Shown here one piece after another: positions 36,451 through 45,590 of a DNA stretch of 64,000 nucleotides (its first letter is position 1; every line of letters starts with the position of its first letter). Both the position numbers and the translations under genes were made by a program. Source of the DNA: Corallococcus caeni (GTDB taxonomy: Bacteria > Myxococcota > Myxococcia > Myxococcales > Myxococcaceae); NCBI RefSeq assembly GCF_036245865.1, contig NZ_BTTW01000006.1, positions 62,001-126,000 on the forward strand, in the 5' to 3' direction. The notes under the pieces were generated by a model, which saw nothing but the letters and a program-made list of their open reading frames with translations, did not search any database and was not told the DNA's origin.

Positions 36451-39400
36451 CTACATCGCCCCGGCGCCGGGCATGTCGCCCAGGCCGCGCAGCAGGACCT
36501 CGCGGGGCTTGGCGCCGTCCGCGGGGCCCACCACGCCGTCGCGCTCCATGCGCTCGATCATGCGCGCCGCGCGGTTGTAGCCGATGCGCATCTTGCGCTG
36601 GAGCATGGAGATGGAGACGGAGCGCATCTCGCTGACCGCCGCGAGCGCCTGGTCGTAGAGCTCGTCGGACAGCTCGTCCTCCTCGCCACCGCCGCCCTCG
36701 CCCTCGTCGTCGCGCGGCTTGAGGATGGACTCGTCGAAGACGGGCTTGCCCTGGGCCTTGAGGTGGTCCACCGCCTTCTTGATTTCCTGCTCGGAGACGT
36801 AGGCGCCGTGCACGCGCTGCAGGTGCGCGCTCGTGGGCGGCATGATGAGCATGTCGCCCATGCCCAGGAGGGCCTCCGCGCCCACCGTCCCGAGGATCGT
36901 CATCGAGTCCGGCTTCGAGCGCAGCATGAAGCTGATGCGCGTGGGGAAGTTGGCCTTGATGATGCCGGTGACGACGTCCGTGGACGGACGCTGCGTCGCG
37001 ACCATCAGGTGGATGCCGGCCGCACGCGCCATCTGCGCGAGGCGTGCGACGTAGGTCTCCACCTCGCGGCTCGCGACCATCATGAGGTCCGCGAGCTCGT
37101 CGATGATGACCACGATGTAGGGCAGCTTCTTGAGCTCCTTCTTCTCCGGGGAGGCGGCCTCCACCGGCGTGGACTCGTCGCCGTCCTCCTCGAACTCCGC
37201 GTCCTCCTCGCCGTCGGCCTCCAGGTTGGGAGCGGACTCGGAGACGATGGCCTCGCGCAGGTCTTCGTCGTCCTCTCGCGGCGCGGCCACGCCCAGCCCG
37301 TCGCTGGCGGAAGCGGGGGCGGGCACGGTGCTGCCCTCCACGTCCACGACGAACATCTTCTTGGGCTTCGTCTTCTTCTTCGCGGCGGGCGCGGCGGCGG
37401 GCTTCTCCTCCGACGCCTGCGTCTCCACCAGCTTGTTGAAGCCGGCGATGTTGCGCACGCCCGCCTCGGACAGCATCTGGTAGCGGCGCTCCATCTCCTC
37501 CACCGCCCAGCGCAGCGCGAGCGCGGCCTTCTTGGGGTCGGTGACGACGGGGAGCAGCAGGTGCGGGATGCCCTCGTACACGGAGAGCTCCAGCATCTTC
37601 GGGTCCACCATGATGAAGCGGACCTCCTCGGGCGTGGCCTTGAGGAGGATGCTCATGATCATCGAGTTCACCGCCACGGACTTGCCGGAGCCGGTGGTGC
37701 CCGCGATGAGCAGGTGGGGAGCCTTCACCAGGTCGAAGACGTACGGCATGCCTTCGATGTCCTTGCCCACGCACATGGTGAGCTTGCTGCTGCTCTTCTG
37801 GAACGTGTCCTGTTCGGCGATCTCCTTGAGGAACACCGTCTCGCGGTCGCGGTTGGGGACTTCGATGCCCACCACGCCCTTGCCGGGGATGGGGGCGACG
37901 ATGCGCACGCGCATGGCCTCCATCGCCATGGCCAGGTCGTCCTGGAGCGCGGCGATCTTGCTGACCTTGATGCCGGGCCCGGGCAGGAACTCGTACATGG
38001 TGACGACGGGGCCGGGGCGGATCTCCACCACCTCGCCCACGATGCCGAAGTCCGCCAGCTTCGCGCGCAGCTTCTCCGCCGTGACGAGGAACGCGTCCTT
38101 GTCCAGCGCGGAGCGCTCCTTCTTGTCCGCCTCCAGCACGTCCAGCGGCGGCAGGGAGAAGCTCTTGCGGTCACCCACGAACTCGAACTGGTCCTGCGGC
38201 CGCTTCACGGCGGAGGGCTTGGGCGGCGCCTTGGGCTCCACGATGAGCGGCATGCGCGCCAGCGCGGCGGGCGGCGCGGGGATGAGGGCGTTGCCCGGCG
38301 CGGCGGCGGCGGGCTTCTCCGCGGCCACGGGCTTGGCGACGGGCTCGAGCTCCGCGGCGGGCACCGGGGGCGTGGACGGGGCGGCGGGCGGGGTGACGAT
38401 CTGCGGCGTCTTGCGTGCGCGGCGGGGCGGCTCGGCGGCGTCCGCGTTGGCGGGCAGCTGCGGCTGGGGGGCGAGGAAGGACGCGGCCCAGGCGGGGTCG
38501 GCCCCGGGGGAGCGGCGCTCGGCGCGCTCGGGCGGCAGCGCGGGCTGCTCGTCGGAGGCGTCGTCCTGCTCCTCGGGCGGCTCGTCGCGGGTGAGCTTCT
38601 TCTCCAGCTTCTCGCGGTCCTTCTGCTCCTTGAGCGCCTTCTTCGCGTTGGCGAGCTGCTCCTTCTCGTTCTGCCGGGCCAGGCGCACGGCCTCCTCGGC
38701 CAGGGCCTCGGCCTCGGCGGCCTCGGCCTCGGCGGCCAGGCGCTCGGCCTCGGAGAGCTCCTCCTCCTCGGCCTCCAGCTCCGCGAGGAACGCGGCCTCC
38801 TCTTCCTTCTCCTGCGCGAGCCGCTCCTGGCGGGCCGCGTAGTTGACCTTCTGCTGCTCCCAGAAGACGTGCGCGGCCTCGGAGACGCGGCGGCCCAGCA
38901 CGGTGAGGCCGGCCCACACCAGCGAGCACAGCTTGAAGAACGTGTACTGGGTGCCGACGATGAGCGCCGCCGCGCTGATGGCGGTGACGAGGATGATGGT
39001 GCCGACGGTGGAGAACATCCCCTCCATCAGGCCGCCCAGGCTGGCGCCCAGCGCGCCGCCGGGCGGGTGGGCCCAGCCCTTGTCCTTGGCGAACATGAGC
39101 TGCGCGAGCACGGACACGCTGCAGGTGAGCAGCGCCAGGGAGATGATCTGCGGCAGGCGGCGCCGCTCGCGGTTGCCCACGAAGAGCACCACGGCGGTGT
39201 AGATGCCACCCGCGGGGATGAGGTAGGCGCACACGCCCAGCGCGCCGCGCAGGGCCTCCGCGATGAGGTGGCCCATGGGGCCCACCGCGTTGTGGAAGCC
39301 AGGCCCCACCCGGTCATGCGCGTCGAACGTGGCGACCGCCAGCAAGGCCAGCAACGAGGCGGCCAGGATGAAGACGCCGATGAGCGCCCGCTTGGCGGGG

Positions 39401-39516
39401 CTCGCCGCGCCCGGAGCCTTCATCTTCTTGTTGTTGAGCGCCTTGCGGCGCGTCGCGATCTCCTGCCGGGAGAGCACCGCCTTCTCCCCCCGGCCACCCT
39501 TCTTTGCCGCTGTCAT
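36451..39516 (-). CDS. ftsK: DNA translocase FtsK/SpoIIIE
   Basis: This 1021-residue protein has four N-terminal transmembrane helices (to about residue 190) that anchor it at the septum. A long charged/Ala-Glu-Pro linker follows, then the RecA-like motor: Walker A AGTTGSGKSVAVN near residue 607 and Walker B VVIIDELADLMM near 803. The C-terminal winged-helix gamma domain (SISMLQRKMRIGYNRAARMI) reads DNA orientation sequences. Between the Walker motifs it has an extra acidic segment of about 95 residues that most FtsK proteins lack. It clears chromosomes from the septum and activates XerCD. Confidence 0.95.
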   Translation of the reverse strand: MTAAKKGGRGEKAVLSRQEIATRRKALNNKKMKAPGAASPAKRALIGVFILAASLLALLAVATFDAHDRVGPGFHNAVGPMGHLIAEALRGALGVCAYLIPAGGIYTAVVLFVGNRERRRLPQIISLALLTCSVSVLAQLMFAKDKGWAHPPGGALGASLGGLMEGMFSTVGTIILVTAISAAALIVGTQYTFFKLCSLVWAGLTVLGRRVSEAAHVFWEQQKVNYAARQERLAQEKEEEAAFLAELEAEEEELSEAERLAAEAEAAEAEALAEEAVRLARQNEKEQLANAKKALKEQKDREKLEKKLTRDEPPEEQDDASDEQPALPPERAERRSPGADPAWAASFLAPQPQLPANADAAEPPRRARKTPQIVTPPAAPSTPPVPAAELEPVAKPVAAEKPAAAAPGNALIPAPPAALARMPLIVEPKAPPKPSAVKRPQDQFEFVGDRKSFSLPPLDVLEADKKERSALDKDAFLVTAEKLRAKLADFGIVGEVVEIRPGPVVTMYEFLPGPGIKVSKIAALQDDLAMAMEAMRVRIVAPIPGKGVVGIEVPNRDRETVFLKEIAEQDTFQKSSSKLTMCVGKDIEGMPYVFDLVKAPHLLIAGTTGSGKSVAVNSMIMSILLKATPEEVRFIMVDPKMLELSVYEGIPHLLLPVVTDPKKAALALRWAVEEMERRYQMLSEAGVRNIAGFNKLVETQASEEKPAAAPAAKKKTKPKKMFVVDVEGSTVPAPASASDGLGVAAPREDDEDLREAIVSESAPNLEADGEEDAEFEEDGDESTPVEAASPEKKELKKLPYIVVIIDELADLMMVASREVETYVARLAQMARAAGIHLMVATQRPSTDVVTGIIKANFPTRISFMLRSKPDSMTILGTVGAEALLGMGDMLIMPPTSAHLQRVHGAYVSEQEIKKAVDHLKAQGKPVFDESILKPRDDEGEGGGGEEDELSDELYDQALAAVSEMRSVSISMLQRKMRIGYNRAARMIERMERDGVVGPADGAKPREVLLRGLGDMPGAGAM

Positions 39517-39717
39517 GGACCCCTGTTCCCTCTGCCCGATTCCAGCCGCGTAGCGAGCTGTAGCAATCCGCCCGGCGAGAATAGGGAGGGAGGGAGCGGG
39601 GTCAATTTTCCGGCAGGCGTCCAGGGGGGCCCCGAGGGGGCGGGACAGGGCCTACATTTCGGGCGCGTCCGCGCGGCGAGAGGGTATGGTGCCTGCCGCC
39701 AAGGAGAACCCGAGAAC

Positions 39718-40071
39718 ATGTCCGACCTGAGCCCCGACAAGCCCTCCCACAACGAAGACGACTACTTCGCGCGCGAGGAGATTGAAGCCAAGCGCAAGCT
39801 GGCCATCCAGCAGTCCAAGGAGATGGCCGCGCAGCAGCGCGAGTCGCTCAAGCAGCTGCACTACATGAAGTGCCCCAAGTGCGGCATGGACCTGCAGACG
39901 CTCAAGGACGGCAACGTGGAGCTGGAGAGCTGCTTCAACTGCCACGGCGTCTGGCTGGACGCGGGCGAGCTGGAGCAGGTCATCAAGCAGCACGGCCACG
40001 AGGGCAGCGGCAAGGTGATGGGCGCCATCCTCAACCTGTTCAAGCGCACGCCGTCCGTGTCGTCCCCGTAG
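39718..40071 (+). CDS. Zinc-ribbon (zf-TFIIB-type) protein
   Basis: This 117-residue protein has a charged helical N-terminus followed by a zf-TFIIB-type zinc ribbon: MKCPKCGMDLQTL, then ESCFNCHGVWLDAGELEQV. The function of these small proteins is unknown. It has a good upstream aaggag sequence and directly precedes gatC by 28 bases on the same strand. The C-terminus carries a short Lys/Arg segment (LNLFKRTPS). Confidence 0.88.
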   Translation: MSDLSPDKPSHNEDDYFAREEIEAKRKLAIQQSKEMAAQQRESLKQLHYMKCPKCGMDLQTLKDGNVELESCFNCHGVWLDAGELEQVIKQHGHEGSGKVMGAILNLFKRTPSVSSP

Positions 40072-40099
40072 CACCGGAGTCCAGAGGAGGAGGCTTCCC

Positions 40100-40387
40100 A
40101 TGGCCCTCACGCTCGAGCAGGTCCGGCACGTGGCCACCCTGGCGCGGCTGTCGCTGACGCCGCAGGAGGAGGAGCGCTACGCCACCCAGCTGTCCGCGGT
40201 CCTGGACGCGGTGGCGGAGCTGGAAGCGCTCGACGTGAGCCAGGTGGAGCCCACCTCCCACGCGACGCTCGCGTCCTCGCTGTTGCGCGAGGACGTGCTG
40301 CGTCCGTCGCTGTCCCCGGAAGCCGGGCTCGCCAACGCGCCGGCGAAGGTGGGCACCGCCTTCGCGGTCCCGAAGATTTTGGAGTAG
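40100..40387 (+). CDS. gatC: Asp-tRNA(Asn)/Glu-tRNA(Gln) amidotransferase subunit C
   Basis: This 95-residue subunit stabilises GatA. It has the family start MALTLEQVRHVATLARLSLT and the C-terminal LREDVLRPSL region. A strong ribosome binding site (gaggagg) precedes it. It is the first gene of gatCAB, which makes Asn-tRNA and/or Gln-tRNA by transamidation. Confidence 0.96.
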   Translation: MALTLEQVRHVATLARLSLTPQEEERYATQLSAVLDAVAELEALDVSQVEPTSHATLASSLLREDVLRPSLSPEAGLANAPAKVGTAFAVPKILE

Positions 40388-40393
40388 CCCGCC

Positions 40394-41857
40394 ATGTCGT
40401 CGCTCACCGACCTGTCGATGCTGGAGCTGGCGGCGAAGCTGGCTTCGCGTGAGGTGTCCTCCGTGGAGGCCACCCGCGCGAGCCTCCAGCGCATCGCCCA
40501 GGTGGACCCGAAGGTGCGCGCCTTCCTGCGCGTGGACGAGCCCGGGGCGCTCAAGGCCGCCGAGGCCAGCGACGCGCGTCGCGAGGCGGGCAGTCCGCTG
40601 AGCGCGCTCGACGGCGTGCCCGTGGGCCTCAAGGACATCTTCCTCACGGAAGGCGTGGAGACCACCTGCGCCTCGCGCGTCCTGGAGGGCTTCGTCCCGC
40701 CCTACGACGCCACCGTGGTGCGCCTGCTGAAGGAGGCAGGCCTGCCGCTCGTGGGCAAGCTGAACATGGACGAGTTCGCCATGGGCTCGTCCAACGAATC
40801 GAGCGCGTACTTCCCCACCCACAACCCGTGGGACCTGACGCGCACGCCGGGCGGCTCGTCCGGTGGCTCGGCGGCGGCGGTGGCGGCGCGCGAGGTGTTC
40901 GGCGCGCTGGGCACCGACACGGGCGGCTCCATCCGCCAGCCCGCGGCGCTCACCAACACCGTGGGGCTCAAGCCCACGTATGGCCGGGTGTCTCGCTACG
41001 GCGTCATCGCCTTCGCCTCGTCGTTGGATCAGCCGGGCCCCATGGCGCGCACGGTGGGGGACACCGCGGCGCTGTTCCAGCTCATCGCGCGGCATGATCC
41101 GCTCGACTCCACCTCCGCGGACGTGGAGACGCCGGACTGCCTCACGGGGCTGGAGGACGGCGTGCGCGGCCTCAAGCTGGGCGTGCCGCGCGAGTACTTC
41201 GCGGAGGGCATGGACCCGGAGGTCGCGGGCACGCTGCGCGCGTCGCTGGAGGAGCTGGAGAAGCTGGGCGCGACGCTGGTGGACGTGTCGCTGCCGCACA
41301 CGAAGTACGCGCTGGCGACGTACTACCTGCTGGCCTCCTCCGAAGCGTCCAGCAACCTGGCGCGCTACGACGGCATCCGCTACGGGCAGCGGGCGAAGGA
41401 CGCGCGCGGGCTCAAGGAGCTGTACACGCAGACGCGAGGGCAGGGCTTCGGCGCGGAGGTGAAGCGCCGCATCATGCTGGGCACCTACGCGCTGTCCGCC
41501 GGCTACTACGACGCCTACTACCTGCGCGCGCAGAAGGTCCGCACGCTCATCCGCGAGGACTTCACGAAGGTGTTCCAGCAGGTGGACGCCATCGTGTCGC
41601 CCACGTCGCCGGTGCCGGCGTTCAAGCTGGGCGCGAAGGTGGACGACCCGCTGTCCATGTACCTGATGGACGTCTACACGCTGCCGTGCAACCTGGCGGG
41701 CCTGCCGGGCCTGTCCGTGCCGTGCGGCTTCACGCAGGCGGGGCTGCCCATCGGCATGCAGCTCTTGGGGCGCCCCTTCGACGAGGCCCGCCTGCTCCGC
41801 ATCGCCCGCGCCTTCGAGCGCGAGCACGACTTCTTCCGCCGCGCCGCCCCCGTCTAG
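40394..41857 (+). CDS. gatA: Asp/Glu-tRNA amidotransferase subunit A (glutaminase)
   Basis: This 487-residue amidase-signature enzyme releases ammonia from glutamine or asparagine. The Ser-cisSer-Lys triad is visible: Lys in VGLKDIF, the linking Ser in [15 protein letters not shown], and the nucleophile Ser in [10 protein letters not shown]. It follows gatC by 6 bases. Confidence 0.97.
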   Translation: MSSLTDLSMLELAAKLASREVSSVEATRASLQRIAQVDPKVRAFLRVDEPGALKAAEASDARREAGSPLSALDGVPVGLKDIFLTEGVETTCASRVLEGFVPPYDATVVRLLKEAGLPLVGKLNMDEFAMGSSNESSAYFPTHNPWDLTRTPGGSSGGSAAAVAAREVFGALGTDTGGSIRQPAALTNTVGLKPTYGRVSRYGVIAFASSLDQPGPMARTVGDTAALFQLIARHDPLDSTSADVETPDCLTGLEDGVRGLKLGVPREYFAEGMDPEVAGTLRASLEELEKLGATLVDVSLPHTKYALATYYLLASSEASSNLARYDGIRYGQRAKDARGLKELYTQTRGQGFGAEVKRRIMLGTYALSAGYYDAYYLRAQKVRTLIREDFTKVFQQVDAIVSPTSPVPAFKLGAKVDDPLSMYLMDVYTLPCNLAGLPGLSVPCGFTQAGLPIGMQLLGRPFDEARLLRIARAFEREHDFFRRAAPV

Positions 41858-41884
41858 CGGGCGCGACACAAGGGTGACACCGCC

Positions 41885-43330
41885 ATGCCCCTGAGCGACT
41901 TCCAGACGGTCATCGGCCTCGAGGTCCACGCGCAGCTGCTCACGCAGTCCAAGATTTTCTGCGGCTGCTCCACCGCGTTTGGCGCCGAGCCCAACCACCA
42001 CACCTGTCCGGTGTGCCTGGGCATGCCCGGCGTGCTGCCGGTGCTCAACCAGCGCGTGGTGGAGTACGCGGTGCGCACGGGCCTGGCGCTCGGGTGCACG
42101 GTGAAGTCCACGAGCGTGTGGAGCCGGAAGAACTACTTCTACCCGGACCTGCCCAAGGGCTATCAAATCACCCAGTACGACCAGCCCATCTGCGAGTGGG
42201 GCGAGCTGGTCATCGACACGCCCTCGGGTGAGAAGACGGTGCGCGTGCGCCGCATCCACCTGGAGGAGGATGCGGGCAAGAGCGTGCACGACGCCTCCGC
42301 GTCCGCGGGCCAGAGCCTGGTGGACCTGAACCGCGCGGGCGTGCCGCTGATGGAGATCGTCAGCGAGCCGGACCTGCGCGACGCGGACGAGGCGGTGGAG
42401 TACCTCAAGGCGCTGCGCGACGTGCTGGTGTACCTGGGCGTCAACGACGGCAACCTGGAGGAGGGCAGCTTCCGCTGCGACGCCAACGTGTCGGTGATGC
42501 CGAAGGGCTCCACCACGTACGGTCAGCGCTGTGAGCTGAAGAACCTCAACTCGTTCCGCTTCCTCAAGCAGGCCATCGAGTACGAGGCCGCGCGGCAGGT
42601 GGACGTCCTCGAGTCCGGCGGCAAGGTGGACCAGGAGACGCGCCTCTGGGACGTGAACAAGGGCGTCACCCGGTCGATGCGCTCCAAGGAGGACGCGCAC
42701 GACTACCGCTACTTCCCGGAGCCGGACCTTCCGCCGCTCCTCGTGTCGGACGCGCTGCGGGACTCGCAGCGGCAGTCACTGCCAGAGCTGCCGCGAGCGA
42801 AGCGCACGCGCTTCATGGGTGAGTACGGCCTGCCGGCCTACGACGCGCGCATCCTCACCGCCGAGCGCCCGTTGGCGGACTTCTTCGAGGCCTGCGCGAA
42901 GCACGTCCCGGACGCGAAGAAGCTCTCCAACTGGTTCCTGGGGGAGCTGAGCCGCCTGCTGAAGGAGGAGGGCACGCCCCTCTCCGCGCTGCGCTTCACC
43001 CCGGCGCAGCTGGGCGAGCTGCTGGCCACGGTGGAGAAGGGCACGGTGTCCGCGAACGCGGCGAAGGACGTGCTCGGGGAGATGTTCCGCACGGGCCGCG
43101 CGCCGGCGGACATCATCGCGGAGAAGGGCCTCGCGCAGGTGAGCGACGTGGGCGCCGTCGAAGCGGTGGTGGACGACATCCTCGCGAAGAACGCGGGCGA
43201 GGTGGAGAAGTACAAGGCCGGCAAGAAGAGCGTGTACGGCTTCTTCGTGGGCCAGGTGATGAAGGCCATGAAGGGCAAGGGCAACCCCGGTCTCGTCAAC
43301 GAGCTGCTCAAGAAGAAGCTCGGGGACTAA
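41885..43330 (+). CDS. gatB: Asp/Glu-tRNA amidotransferase subunit B
   Basis: This 481-residue subunit binds and phosphorylates the mischarged tRNA and receives ammonia from GatA. It starts [20 protein letters not shown], with the zinc-binding CGCST and [11 protein letters not shown], and ends with the YqeY-like tail domain. It lies 27 bases after gatA. The stop codon overlaps that of the convergent nitrilase gene by 4 bases. Confidence 0.97.
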   Translation: MPLSDFQTVIGLEVHAQLLTQSKIFCGCSTAFGAEPNHHTCPVCLGMPGVLPVLNQRVVEYAVRTGLALGCTVKSTSVWSRKNYFYPDLPKGYQITQYDQPICEWGELVIDTPSGEKTVRVRRIHLEEDAGKSVHDASASAGQSLVDLNRAGVPLMEIVSEPDLRDADEAVEYLKALRDVLVYLGVNDGNLEEGSFRCDANVSVMPKGSTTYGQRCELKNLNSFRFLKQAIEYEAARQVDVLESGGKVDQETRLWDVNKGVTRSMRSKEDAHDYRYFPEPDLPPLLVSDALRDSQRQSLPELPRAKRTRFMGEYGLPAYDARILTAERPLADFFEACAKHVPDAKKLSNWFLGELSRLLKEEGTPLSALRFTPAQLGELLATVEKGTVSANAAKDVLGEMFRTGRAPADIIAEKGLAQVSDVGAVEAVVDDILAKNAGEVEKYKAGKKSVYGFFVGQVMKAMKGKGNPGLVNELLKKKLGD

Positions 43331-44364
43331 CGGGGCACGGTGACGTGGAGCACGTCCTCGCCGCGCGGATCCGCTGACTGGGCGAGCACGTGCACGTCGT
43401 CCGGCCCCCGGCGCTCCAGGATGAGCGAGGGCGCTTCGAAGGTGTTGTCGAAGAAGCCCCCGGTGAGCTGCGGGTTCACCGCGTAGCGCACGCGCTTGAG
43501 GGTGCGCAGCTGCGTGAAGAGGCCCTCGTTGAACCACTGCTCGCGGCGCAGCTGCGTCTCACCGGGCGCGTTGAAGGCCCAGGGCGCGTCCCAGCTCCAG
43601 GCGTTGGCGGAGGGCTGCGCGAGCACGTCCACGCCCAGCGCATCCAGGTACTGCGCGCACGGCACGAAGTACGGCTCGCCAGAGGTGTGGGGTTCGCGGA
43701 AGCCGTCGTAGCAGACGAGCGTGCCCAGCCTTCCGAACGGGGTGTCCAGCACGGGGAGGTCCTCTGGGCGGCCCGGGCTCAGGTGCAGCACGTCCTCCTG
43801 CGTGGGCACCAGGTTCACCTTGCGCGTGACGCCCACGCAGTGCCCGTCCGGTGAGAACGTGTAGCTGGTGTTGAAGGTGCGCGCGCCCGCGGGTTCGTAC
43901 TCGGGCGTGTCCGGGCCCAGGCGGTTCGTGGGCAGCAGCGCGCTGCCGGCCACCACCCACAGGCCGAAGTCCCGCGCGATGCCGGAGAAGGTCTCGTACA
44001 TGGCCCGGTGCACGCGGGGCGCCACCGTGGCGTAGAGGCACTCCTCCAGCGTCGGCGGATGGAAGGCGCTCCACGTGCGGAGCATGCCCCGCCACTCCGC
44101 GAGCGCCACGCGCGTCATCGCGCCGTTCGTCGTCTTGCGGCGGCGCACGCGCGACAGGTGCCCCATCAGCCCCAGCGCCGCGCCCACCATCTCCGGCCAG
44201 ACCGCGAGCGCGGGGTTCAACGGCTGGCCCGAAGCATCCCGGGGGCGCAGCGCGTCCACGCGGGCGGCGAGCGCCCGGTGGTGCGCGGCGAACGTCTGCG
44301 GCGAGGCGTAGTCGTCGAGCGTGACGCGCGGCTGGATGGCGAACAGGTCGAGGGAGGTGGCCAC
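43327..44364 (-). CDS. Carbon-nitrogen hydrolase (nitrilase superfamily)
   Basis: This 345-residue protein has the nitrilase Glu-Lys-Cys triad: Glu in VWPEMVG, Lys in VTRKVNLVP, and the nucleophile Cys in [10 protein letters not shown]. The two Glu/Lys regions are separated by a longer than usual insert with Arg-rich helices ([12 protein letters not shown]). The substrate (amide, nitrile or N-carbamoyl) cannot be told. It lies upstream of nothing on its strand and follows the 2-oxoglutarate oxygenase gene by 87 bases, so the two could be one operon. Confidence 0.82.
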   Translation of the reverse strand: MATSLDLFAIQPRVTLDDYASPQTFAAHHRALAARVDALRPRDASGQPLNPALAVWPEMVGAALGLMGHLSRVRRRKTTNGAMTRVALAEWRGMLRTWSAFHPPTLEECLYATVAPRVHRAMYETFSGIARDFGLWVVAGSALLPTNRLGPDTPEYEPAGARTFNTSYTFSPDGHCVGVTRKVNLVPTQEDVLHLSPGRPEDLPVLDTPFGRLGTLVCYDGFREPHTSGEPYFVPCAQYLDALGVDVLAQPSANAWSWDAPWAFNAPGETQLRREQWFNEGLFTQLRTLKRVRYAVNPQLTGGFFDNTFEAPSLILERRGPDDVHVLAQSADPRGEDVLHVTVPR

Positions 44365-44451
44365 GGTGCCGCGAGGATGGCACCGGCCTCCGGGTCGCGC
44401 GAGCCTCCCGGCGGTGGACCGTCGGGTTCCGGCCCCCCGCCGTCCCGGCGG

Positions 44452-45414
44452 CTACTTGAGGAAGCCCAGCTCGCGCAGGCGCTGCTTGAGGAACGCGTCC
44501 GCGGTGATGGGCGGGTGGCGCGCGGGGTTGTCCGGCGTCTCCGTCTGCGGCAGCGGCTTGAGCACGCAGTCGCTGAACGGGTGCACGAAGAAGGGCATCG
44601 AGTAGCGCACGGTGTCCTGCTCCGTGCTGGGCGGGTTCACCACCCGGTGCGTCGTGGACGGAATGACGCCGTTCATCACGCGGCTGAGCATGTCGCCCGA
44701 GTCCACGACAATCTGGCCGCGCAGCGTGTCCACGGGGATCCACTCGCCGTCGCGCGTGAGCAGCTCCAGGCCGCCGGACGTGCCCTCGCACAAGAGCGTG
44801 ATGAAGTTGATGTCCTCGTGCTCCGCGGCGCGCACCCCGCCCGGGATGAAGCGGTCCTTCAGGGGCGGGTAGTGGATGAGCCGCAGCACGGAGTTGCCAT
44901 CCACCGTCATGTCGCTGAACGTGTTTCGCGCGATGCCCAGGTAGTCCGCCAGCGCCTGGAGCATCACCGTCGCCGCGTCGTCCAGCTCCCGGTAGAGCGT
45001 CAGCGTGTTGTCGCGGAAGGACGGCACCTCTTCCGGCCACACGTTGGCGCCATAGTCGTCGCGGTAGGGGTGGCCCACGGGCAGCTCACGGCCCACGTGC
45101 CAGAACTCCTTCATGTCCCCCACCTTGCGGTTCTTCGCGTGCTCCTGGCCGAACGCCATGAAGCCGCGCTGGCCCGGGCGCTCCGGCACCGCGTAGCGCG
45201 TCTTGGTGGACTCCGGCAGCTGGAAGAAGCGCTCCACGTCCGTGTACGTGCGGCGGATGAGCGCGTCGTCGACCCCGTGACCTTCGACGGTCACGAAGCC
45301 GAACTCCTTGAGCGCGTCGCCAAACACCTGGACGAAGCGGGCCCGCTCCTCGGGAGTGCCGGAGCGGTAGTGGGACAGGTTCACGGTGGGGATGCGTCGG
45401 GCCGAGCGGGACAT
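44452..45414 (-). CDS. Isopenicillin-N-synthase-type 2-oxoglutarate/Fe(II) oxygenase
   Basis: This 320-residue non-haem iron oxygenase has the facial triad His-x-Asp in AAEHEDINFITLL and the distal His in TTHRVVNP, and the 2-oxoglutarate-binding R-x-S in VRYSMPFFVHP. The N-terminal DIOX_N-like region begins RIPTVNLSHYRSGT. Family members hydroxylate or cyclise small molecules; specificity is unknown. It begins the minus-strand pair with the nitrilase gene. Confidence 0.9.
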   Translation of the reverse strand: MSRSARRIPTVNLSHYRSGTPEERARFVQVFGDALKEFGFVTVEGHGVDDALIRRTYTDVERFFQLPESTKTRYAVPERPGQRGFMAFGQEHAKNRKVGDMKEFWHVGRELPVGHPYRDDYGANVWPEEVPSFRDNTLTLYRELDDAATVMLQALADYLGIARNTFSDMTVDGNSVLRLIHYPPLKDRFIPGGVRAAEHEDINFITLLCEGTSGGLELLTRDGEWIPVDTLRGQIVVDSGDMLSRVMNGVIPSTTHRVVNPPSTEQDTVRYSMPFFVHPFSDCVLKPLPQTETPDNPARHPPITADAFLKQRLRELGFLK

Positions 45415-45590
45415 GCGCGCATCCTATCCGCGTGACACCTTCCTGACACGTCGCAGTCCTCCGCCCAACCGTCACCCCGGCCCAGGGGCTGGGGACCCCC
45501 CTCACTTTGCGACACCCACCCTTGGCGGCAGTGGATGCCGGGCTTCCTGGATGTGCAGATTGGGCGGGGTATTGGCCAGGGGGGCGCGGT

